NCBI GenBank assembly: GCA_016295375.1
Contig: JAEDLI010000119.1
Span: 1 to 6,376, forward strand
Length of the DNA: 6,376 bases
DNA from: Fibrobacter sp.
Lineage (GTDB): Bacteria > Fibrobacterota > Fibrobacteria > Fibrobacterales > Fibrobacteraceae
Direction of reading: 5' to 3'
Position numbers and translations under genes: made by a program. The notes beneath the pieces were generated by a model that saw only the letters and a list, made by a program, of their open reading frames with translations, did no database searches and was not told where the DNA came from. This document shows positions 1-4,473 of the stretch, one piece after another. Numbering within the stretch: the stretch's first letter is position 1; every line of letters starts with the position of its first letter.

Positions 1-133
1 GAACCCGTATCCGGCCCCGAATCCGGACGTCATCCACGCAAGTCCGATGCCGCCGGGCGATTTTGCGTTGAGCGTACCCTGCGGGCGATTCCTACGTATT
101 TCCGGCGTATGTCCATGTTTTTTTGAAGGCGTA

Positions 134-163
134 TTTCCACTTTTTCAGAATAAAATCTATATT
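134..163 (+). promoter_or_regulatory. Candidate sigma70-like promoter for the FISUMP unit
   Basis: A TATATT hexamer (158-163) resembles a -10 box. TTTCCA (134-139), matching four of six TTGACA positions, lies 18 nt upstream as a weak -35. The stretch is AT-rich after about 110 GC-rich bases. Initiation would fall near position 170, just ahead of in-phase ATGs at 172 and 187. An alternative -10 is TAAAAT at 151-156. Positions 1-133 hold no gene I can support. This is a consensus-based guess, because promoter rules in this phylum are poorly known to me. Confidence 0.3.
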
Positions 164-186
164 CACGCTGGATGTCAACAACCATA

Positions 187-331
187 ATGGCTAACAGAGC
201 CTTCGCATTTTTTCTCGCCGGTCGAGGATTTTTATCAGAGCCAGTTCGAATATGAGCAAATAATCGATGTCCGTGACAAGCAAAAATATCATGCGATAAA
301 AATAGGGGACCAGTTTTGGATTGCCCAGAAT
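187..331 (+). other. Out-of-phase 5' part of the FISUMP gene (probable frameshift)
   Basis: The reading frame of the downstream FISUMP gene stays open back to 188, after a TAA at 185-187. From about 263 it encodes genuine FISUMP sequence: an IDVRDKQKY segment, then IKIGDQFWIAQN leading into MNY at 332. No ATG, GTG or TTG occurs in this frame before 332. ATGs at 172 and 187 lie in the neighbouring frame, which ends at TGA 252-254. Removing one base from the T6 run (208-213) or the T5 run (229-233) would join the ATGs to the domain. I read this as a one-base insertion, a phase-variable tract or a sequencing error. A rearrangement that removed the true start and signal peptide is the alternative. 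No signal peptide is evident in either reading. Confidence 0.55.
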
Positions 332-2026
332 ATGAACTACGCGACAGAAAGTAGTGTATGTGATTCGTGTGAATTGTATGGCCGACTCTATACCCATGAA
401 GAAGCCTTGAATGTTTGCCCCGAAGGGTTTGTGCTGCCCTCGTATTGGGATTACAAGAAATTGAAAAGAAGCCTACAGGGCACAGAAAAGTGGTTTACGG
501 ATAAGGGGACTCAGGGGACAAAGCTATGGTTCTCTGTCAAGGGCGTTTCAGGGGGAATTGACACCCTTGGCTTTGCGGCGATACCTAGCGGTTTCTTTAG
601 CTATAAGGATAGCGTCGTAAGGCGCAGGGGTGATATGGCTGGATATTGGACTGCGGACTATGATAGGGATTATGCGCTGCGCCTAAAGATTGACATCAAG
701 AATGACATGAGCACTATTGATGGGTTAGAAAGAGATTACGGCTTTGCGGTTCGATGCATCAAGAGGAAGTCGTCAGTTCAAAACAAAGAAAAGACTTTGC
801 TGATAGATGGACGGAATTCCAAATATTACAGGACTACAACCATTGGCGGTGTTCGCTGGATGGCACAAAACCTGGATTACAAGGTGAAGAAAAGCTGGTG
901 CCTGAATGACGATGATTCTATGTGTGGCATGCTGGGACGGCTTTATGCGTGGGATGCCGCACAAACGGCGTGTCCTTCTGGGTGGCATCTTCCGCGTAAG
1001 TCTGAATTGGATTCGCTCGTGTTCGCTGTGGGTGGAAAGTCTGTAGCGGGATTGGCTTTGAAGATGCAGGATTCCTGGAATGGTGATTCGGCTACGGATT
1101 CGTACTTGTTCTCGGCTTTCCCTGTAGGATTTCGCGACGGGAAAAAGGGAACCTACGAAAATGGAATGACTTCGACTCATTTCTGGTCTTCGTCAGAAGC
1201 TACAAAATCGTCTGCCTATGCTTTGGAACTGGAAGCTGGAAAAAATTCGGCGCAGGTGCGAACCATCCGCAAGGATTACGGGGTGTCCGTTCGCTGTGTC
1301 GAGGGCGACCCGGATTTCGGAGTGATGGTTGATTCCCGTGACGAGAAAAAGTACAAGTTTGTAAAAATCGGCAGTCAGGTCTGGATGGCGGAGAACCTGA
1401 ACTACAAGACAAAACTCGGTGAAGGAACTGGTCGGGATGTCTGCTATAGCAATCTACACGGGCAGCATGCGTTCCTGTATGAAGACGCCTTGAATGCGTG
1501 TCCAGATGGCTGGCATTTGCCGACCGACGAGGATTGGGTTGAACTGGTCGATTACGCCCAGAATGCTTGTGGAAATATTGACGTAACAGGTTGTCTGGCT
1601 AAAGGCATTTGGGGACAGATGGAAAGCGACCAATGTTCGAATGCCGTTGAAGGCGAATACGGGGAAACACAATATGTTGAAGATCTGGATTGTTTACGAA
1701 GGGGCGGCTACCGTTTAGAGGCCTCGGATAGGCTTTCCTTTGGTGCGGTCGGATTTATGCCGGATGACTTTGTGCTAGGTTCCGAATGCAGGGAGGGGTG
1801 TGGCGGTCCCGTTGATAGCAAGCATATCGCCAACTTCTGGAGTGCATCGAAGAAAATTTTGACCATTGACATGATGGAAAATTTGCCGACTCTGAAATTG
1901 CATGAAGATCCTACAGTTGGCATGGACGATTGTTCTGATGGATTTGGAGGCTCTTCGATGAGAACAGAATTCTCGCTGAAGAATGTGGGCAAAACGGTTG
2001 CATCCGTCCGTTGTGTCAAGGACTAG
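332..2026 (+). CDS. Three-domain FISUMP protein, N-terminus incomplete
   Basis: The 564-residue product carries three tandem FISUMP (Fib_succ_major) domains, a paralogous family of unknown function abundant in Fibrobacter and usually found on exported proteins. Domain 1 covers residues 1-143 and is entered mid-motif, with CPEGFVLP (29-36) and FAVRC (138-142). Domain 2 covers about 156-322, with WMAQNLDY (176-183), CPSGWHLP (214-221) and VSVRC (318-322). Domain 3 covers about 331-562, with WMAENLNY (351-358), CPDGWHLP (390-397) and ASVRC (557-561). It is longer than the others and has ten cysteines, including a CREGC pair (486-490). ATG 332 is the first in-frame start but lies inside the WIAQNMNY motif, so it is probably not the native start. 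No signal peptide remains and no good Shine-Dalgarno precedes it. The stop is 10 nt before the next gene, suggesting one operon. Family assignment is firm; whether a functional protein is made is uncertain. Confidence 0.82.
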   Translation: MNYATESSVCDSCELYGRLYTHEEALNVCPEGFVLPSYWDYKKLKRSLQGTEKWFTDKGTQGTKLWFSVKGVSGGIDTLGFAAIPSGFFSYKDSVVRRRGDMAGYWTADYDRDYALRLKIDIKNDMSTIDGLERDYGFAVRCIKRKSSVQNKEKTLLIDGRNSKYYRTTTIGGVRWMAQNLDYKVKKSWCLNDDDSMCGMLGRLYAWDAAQTACPSGWHLPRKSELDSLVFAVGGKSVAGLALKMQDSWNGDSATDSYLFSAFPVGFRDGKKGTYENGMTSTHFWSSSEATKSSAYALELEAGKNSAQVRTIRKDYGVSVRCVEGDPDFGVMVDSRDEKKYKFVKIGSQVWMAENLNYKTKLGEGTGRDVCYSNLHGQHAFLYEDALNACPDGWHLPTDEDWVELVDYAQNACGNIDVTGCLAKGIWGQMESDQCSNAVEGEYGETQYVEDLDCLRRGGYRLEASDRLSFGAVGFMPDDFVLGSECREGCGGPVDSKHIANFWSASKKILTIDMMENLPTLKLHEDPTVGMDDCSDGFGGSSMRTEFSLKNVGKTVASVRCVKD

Positions 2027-2029
2027 GAG
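2025..2029 (+). promoter_or_regulatory. Shine-Dalgarno of the exported-protein gene
   Basis: AGGAG overlaps the last two bases of the FISUMP stop codon (TAG, 2024-2026) and lies 7 nt before ATG 2037. It selects this start over the in-frame ATG at 1983 and points to translational coupling with the FISUMP gene. Confidence 0.85.
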
Positions 2030-2036
2030 TGTTTCT

Positions 2037-2813
2037 ATGAAAAACATAAAATTAGTTGCCGTTATCTTGTTTGGGGTGGCTGTAGTTGCGTTCTCAAAGG
2101 GTGTGGACGACAATCTTTTGTGTGCCAATATCGTCGTGACGAAGGATCATATCGCTGTGGGTGCCAGAGGTGGACTGCAACCCTATATTTATTACAGGAC
2201 GTATGGATATGAACCGTTCGCTGTCATTCAGAAGAATTCCTATGAAGATCCCGGTAAAATCGTCTGGGCACTTTATGATAAGAATGGTTCGATATTGTTT
2301 GATGAAGAACGCTTCGATTTTATTACTGAGTCGGGTGATGGTGAAAGTGGGGAGAAACCTCCGGCTTTCATGAAAAAATTTGCGGAAGAGGAAGGACTAG
2401 AGTTGAAGCCTATGTCGGCTCTTGTGCAGGCTCGCCATGAATCGGTGAATATACATCTCAATTTTGTCGACTTGAAGGATGCCGATAACCTGTCCATTAT
2501 CTTGGCTGATGTAACGACAAAAGAGGATATTAAGAAACTGCTGCCCCTTACGGTAAATACTTTATTTGAAAAGACTGAACTTGTTTTTGTTGATAAACTT
2601 GTCGGCGTTACCCCCAAGGAAGCTTATCGGCTTTTGAAAATTCCCGTTCCATCTTCTGTTGACTTTCAAAGAAAACAATGTCGTGAAAATGTCAAGTCGA
2701 TAATATCTGACATAAAGAGTATGAGGGACATCGATAAGAGTATGAGGGACATCGGCAATGTGTTGAATGATGAAGGTCTAGAAGATTTTCTCATGAAATT
2801 AAAGTCACCTTAA
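2037..2813 (+). CDS. Exported protein of unknown function, partner of the FISUMP gene
   Basis: I do not recognise this family. The 258-residue product begins with a Sec signal peptide: MKNIK, a hydrophobic core LVAVILFGVAVVAF, then a small-residue region with likely cleavage after AFS at about residue 20. There is no lipobox cysteine at the cleavage point and no later membrane segment, so the mature protein should be soluble in the periplasm or outside. It is mixed alpha/beta in character, with an acidic, glycine-rich stretch (ESGDGESGEKPP) mid-chain and a charged, probably helical C-terminus. The C-terminus contains a seven-residue tandem repeat, KSMRDID then KSMRDIG. Start 2037 is chosen because of the AGGAG at ideal spacing and the signal peptide; the upstream ATG at 1983 would bury that signal behind 18 extra residues inside the FISUMP gene. 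The 10-nt gap suggests co-expression with the FISUMP protein, perhaps in one surface complex (inference). Confidence 0.8.
   Translation: MKNIKLVAVILFGVAVVAFSKGVDDNLLCANIVVTKDHIAVGARGGLQPYIYYRTYGYEPFAVIQKNSYEDPGKIVWALYDKNGSILFDEERFDFITESGDGESGEKPPAFMKKFAEEEGLELKPMSALVQARHESVNIHLNFVDLKDADNLSIILADVTTKEDIKKLLPLTVNTLFEKTELVFVDKLVGVTPKEAYRLLKIPVPSSVDFQRKQCRENVKSIISDIKSMRDIDKSMRDIGNVLNDEGLEDFLMKLKSP
2715..2756 (+). repeat. In-frame 21-bp tandem duplication
   Basis: Two adjacent 21-bp units (2715-2735 and 2736-2756) share a perfect 19-bp block, AAGAGTATGAGGGACATCG. They lie exactly on codon boundaries and encode KSMRDID and KSMRDIG. The near-identity at DNA level suggests a recent slippage duplication that keeps the reading frame. 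Confidence 0.9.
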
Positions 2814-2821
2814 ATTCTGTT

Positions 2822-2857
2822 CACAACGGCTTCTCGGTTCGTTGTCTCCGGGACTAG
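2822..2857 (+). pseudogene. Vestigial FISUMP C-terminus
   Basis: Beginning 8 nt after the stop of the exported-protein gene, in another frame, the codons read HNGFSVRCLRD followed by TAG. This is the typical FISUMP ending, compare ASVRCVKD-stop in the upstream gene. At DNA level 2834-2858 matches 2003-2027 at 20 of 25 positions, including GGACTAGG around both stops. No FISUMP sequence is visible further upstream in this frame, which meets stops at 2768 and 2771. It looks like the tail of a lost FISUMP gene whose body was deleted or replaced. A short chance match is possible. Confidence 0.5.
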
Positions 2858-2860
2858 GTT

Positions 2861-2883
2861 GCCAACCGCCAAGGGCGGTAGGC
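2861..2883 (+). other. GC-rich hairpin after the FISUMP unit
   Basis: ACCGCC (2865-2870) pairs with GGCGGT (2874-2879) across a three-base loop. The stem extends by three more pairs (2861-2863 with 2881-2883) beyond an A-A mismatch. No T-run follows, so it is not a classical terminator, though it could stabilise the 3' end of the + strand transcript. Confidence 0.4.
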
Positions 2884-2895
2884 TGTGCTTGTAAC

Positions 2896-2996
2896 TATAG
2901 TAAACGACAAGAGATTTTTCCTAATAAAACGATGACCCCGGCACCAGGGCCGGGGTGACAATAGGAAATTGGAAACTATTAATGTCGTTTACTATA
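2896..2996. repeat. MITE-like element with 14-bp terminal inverted repeats
   Basis: TATAGTAAACGACA (2896-2909) is repeated perfectly in inverted orientation at 2983-2996, bounding a 101-bp AT-rich non-coding segment. Inside is a second palindrome, ACCCCGGC (2935-2942) with GCCGGGGT (2949-2956) around a six-base loop. The outer ends read TA-TAG and CTA-TA, as expected if a TA dinucleotide had been duplicated on insertion. It carries no ORF, so it would be non-autonomous. An intergenic fold or a bidirectional terminator is the alternative. Copy number elsewhere would decide. Confidence 0.5.
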
Positions 2997-3002
2997 AAAG
3001 TA

Positions 3003-3033
3003 ATAAAAAATCCCGGGCATCGCTGCTCGGGAT
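3003..3033 (-). terminator. Factor-independent terminator of dnaJ
   Basis: Read on the - strand, ATCCCGAGC (3033-3025), a six-base loop, and GCCCGGGAT (3018-3010) form a nine-pair stem with one G-U wobble. A run of T follows on that strand (TTTTTTATTA, 3010-3001). It lies about 100 nt after the dnaJ stop. On the + strand the same stem is followed by AAATTTTAT, so weak termination of the converging FISUMP unit is also possible. Confidence 0.75.
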
Positions 3034-3045
3034 AAATTTTATCTG

Positions 3046-3094
3046 GATCCTTCGACTTCGTTTATCCCGGATTTGTTACGGGACTCAGGATGAC
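3046..3094. repeat. REP-like palindromic repeat, copy 1
   Basis: It starts with GATCCTTCGACTTCG (3046-3060) and ends with CTCAGGATGAC (3084-3094). Both ends are identical to the copy at 4359-4398. ATCCT and AGGAT at the ends can pair, and the 23-nt centre contains CCCG/CGGG, giving a cruciform-like fold. The arms resemble the ATCCT...AGGATGAC dispersed intergenic palindromes known from many bacteria. Confidence 0.65.
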
Positions 3095-3105
3095 TTCTTC
3101 CGAAA

Positions 3106-3133
3106 CTAGCCTCTAATCTCTAGATCCTAGTCT
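3106..3133 (-). repeat. Heptamer tract after dnaJ, each unit ending in TAG
   Basis: Directly after the dnaJ TAG stop, the - strand reads four 7-nt units: AGACTAG, GATCTAG, AGATTAG, AGGCTAG. The period of 7 shifts the TAG by one frame each time, so all three frames are closed within 21 nt. A comparable tract follows dnaK. Confidence 0.65.
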
Positions 3134-4279
3134 CTACTTAAACAGATTCTTCATCTTCTCGAGGAAGGATTCTTCCTGCGCGGTTTCCTTGTCGTGCCTG
3201 AGTTCTGCGAGTTTCTGGTAAAGTTCCTTCTCTTCGCGACTAAGGTCCTTCGGGATTTCCACGCCGATGTTCACGTAGAGGCTTCCACGGTCGCCTCGCT
3301 TGTTCAGCGGATACAAGCCCTGTTCGCGCAGGCGCAAGATGCTCCCGGCCTGAGTGCCGGCCGCAATCTTGATTTGCACTTCGCTACCGTCCAGCGTCGG
3401 GATTCGCTGCGTTCCGCCAAGCACCAGCTTGTGGACCGGCACCTTGATTTCGCAGTGCAAATCGTCGCCTTCGCGGGTGTAGAAGTCGTCAGGCTTTTCG
3501 GCAATGACCGCCAGCAAGTCGCCGCAGGCACCGCCGCGAGGCCCGCAGTTGCCTTCGCCACGCAGGTTCAGGTACTGGCCCTCGGCAACGCCCGCCGGAA
3601 TCTTGATGGAAATCTCTTCGGTTTCCTGCACGCGGCCCTCGCCGTGGCAATGCGGGCACGGTTTCGCGATAACTTCGCCCATGCCGTTACAGGTGGGGCA
3701 GGCGCTCTCGGTAATCATCTGGAAGAATCCGCCCGTAGAACGGCGCACACGACCCGTTCCATGACAGGTGTTGCATTCCTTGATGTCCTGGCCGCCCTTG
3801 CCGTTACATTCCGTACACGGCGTGTAGCGTTTCAGGCGAACCTTCTTGGTGCAACCCTCGAAGATTTCCTTGTAGCTGAGCGCCACCTTGATCTGCAAAT
3901 CGTTTCCGCGGGGAGGTCCGGCCTTGCGGCTACTCCTGCGGCCACCGCCGCCAAAGCCACCGAATCCGCCACCGAAAATATCGCCAAAGTTCGCGAAGAT
4001 ATCCTCGAAACTGAATCCCTGGCCGCCGAATCCGCCGCCACCAAAGCCGCCACCGGGGGCGTTGAAGCCGAACTGGTCATACTGCTTACGCTTCTCGGGG
4101 TTGCTGAGCACGTCGTAGGCCTCGGCTGCCTCCTTGAACTTCTCTTCGGCTTCCTTGTCGCCCGGGTTCTTGTCCGGGTGGTACTTGATGGCAAGCTTCT
4201 TGTAGGCGTGCTTGATCTCGTCAGCACTTGCGTCCTTGCCGACGCCTAGAACTTCGTAATAATCTCTTTTTTCAGCCAT
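3134..4279 (-). CDS. dnaJ: DnaJ, class I (type A) Hsp40 co-chaperone
   Basis: This cytoplasmic co-chaperone binds unfolded proteins, hands them to DnaK and stimulates DnaK ATP hydrolysis. All parts of a class I J-protein are present in its 381 residues. They are an N-terminal J domain (about 5-70) with the catalytic HPD at 34-36, a Gly/Phe-rich linker (about 75-113), and a zinc-binding domain with four CxxCxGxG motifs starting at C155, C169, C194 and C208. The substrate-binding C-terminal domains follow (about 220-345). Length is normal for the family. ATG 4279 is chosen because the protein then opens MAEKRDYYEVLG, the family norm. A TTG at 4321 would add 14 unsupported residues encoded by a hairpin region. 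The Shine-Dalgarno is weak (AAGAG about 11 nt upstream) and sits in a hairpin loop. The gene lies 194 nt after dnaK in the same direction. Two extra cysteines (C245, C252) lie in the substrate-binding region. Confidence 0.97.
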   Translation of the reverse strand: MAEKRDYYEVLGVGKDASADEIKHAYKKLAIKYHPDKNPGDKEAEEKFKEAAEAYDVLSNPEKRKQYDQFGFNAPGGGFGGGGFGGQGFSFEDIFANFGDIFGGGFGGFGGGGRRSSRKAGPPRGNDLQIKVALSYKEIFEGCTKKVRLKRYTPCTECNGKGGQDIKECNTCHGTGRVRRSTGGFFQMITESACPTCNGMGEVIAKPCPHCHGEGRVQETEEISIKIPAGVAEGQYLNLRGEGNCGPRGGACGDLLAVIAEKPDDFYTREGDDLHCEIKVPVHKLVLGGTQRIPTLDGSEVQIKIAAGTQAGSILRLREQGLYPLNKRGDRGSLYVNIGVEIPKDLSREEKELYQKLAELRHDKETAQEESFLEKMKNLFK

Positions 4280-4339
4280 TTTTGCGCTCGCTCTTTTTAC
4301 GCAAAAAGGATTGCTCCCCAAAAAGAGAGCGAATCCTTT
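4279..4339 (-). promoter_or_regulatory. Structured dnaJ leader: attenuator or start-site switch
   Basis: On the - strand, three helices compete. Helix A pairs AAAGGATT-CGCTC (4339-4327, one bulge) with GAGCAATCCTTT (4316-4305) and runs into T5 (4307-4303), which looks like an intrinsic terminator. Helix B pairs TTTTTGCG (4307-4300) with CGCAAAAA (4286-4279), ending on the A of the dnaJ start codon. Its loop holds the weak Shine-Dalgarno. Helix C pairs CTCTTTTT (4327-4320) with AAAAAGAG (4298-4291), joining the loops of A and B. It can extend by CGCT/AGCG past a two-base bulge. Helix B uses the T-run of A, so the states exclude each other. No CIRCE operator is present. Regulation by temperature or by read-through is an inference. 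Confidence 0.5.
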
Positions 4340-4358
4340 CTATTTGACGGCAGGCCTA

Positions 4359-4398
4359 GATCCTTCGACTTCGCGCTGCGCGCTCCGCTCAGGATGAC
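4359..4398. repeat. REP-like palindromic repeat, copy 2
   Basis: It has the same ends as the copy at 3046-3094: GATCCTTCGACTTCG (4359-4373) and CTCAGGATGAC (4388-4398). The 14-nt centre is different and shorter and contains GCGCTGCGC. It lies between dnaK and dnaJ, where a fold in the transcript could protect upstream dnaK mRNA or reduce read-through into dnaJ. Confidence 0.65.
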
Positions 4399-4418
4399 AC
4401 CTCTTGTAACAGGCATCG

Positions 4419-4453
4419 CTAGTAACTAGTAACTCAGAACTAATAACTAATCC
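4419..4453 (-). repeat. Heptamer tract after dnaK, units ending in TAG
   Basis: On the - strand, five 7-nt units follow the dnaK stop by 20 nt: GGATTAG, TTATTAG, TTCTGAG, TTACTAG, TTACTAG. Four end in TAG, and the period of 7 puts stops in every frame. The tract resembles the one after dnaJ but does not share its exact units. Confidence 0.7.
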
Positions 4454-4473
4454 TGCCGCCTTTATCTAGCCTC

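Noticed and set aside
1..105. Minus-strand frame at the left edge, reading LNAKSPGGIGLAWMTSGFGAGYGF-like sequence
   Set aside because: It runs off the window, has no start with a ribosome site except an ATG at 33 giving 11 codons, and both strands are open there because of high GC. Not enough to call a gene.
2..187. Open + strand frame from the window edge to TAA 185-187
   Set aside because: The composition is proline- and cysteine-rich without recognisable motifs, it has no usable start, and it crosses the AT-rich candidate promoter. Treated as non-coding.
1983..2036. ATG 1983 start for the exported protein
   Set aside because: It would overlap the FISUMP gene and place 18 residues before a clear signal peptide; AGGAG at 2025-2029 fits ATG 2037.
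3194..4249. A 351-codon + strand open frame opposite dnaJ
   Set aside because: A shadow of dnaJ codon bias; the translation is low-complexity Ala/Leu/Val-rich. The minus strand is unambiguous DnaJ.
4279..4321. TTG start at 4321 for dnaJ, adding 14 residues
   Set aside because: The added residues fall in a hairpin-rich leader and precede the canonical MAEKRDYYEVLG opening; family length and motif favour ATG 4279.
3106..4453. CRISPR array
   Set aside because: The repeats are 7-nt periodic tracts and two dispersed palindromes, without regular repeat-spacer units or cas genes.
4280..4473. CIRCE (HrcA) operator before dnaJ
   Set aside because: I looked for TTAGCACTC-N9-GAGTGCTAA and found nothing close; the inverted repeats there have unrelated sequence.
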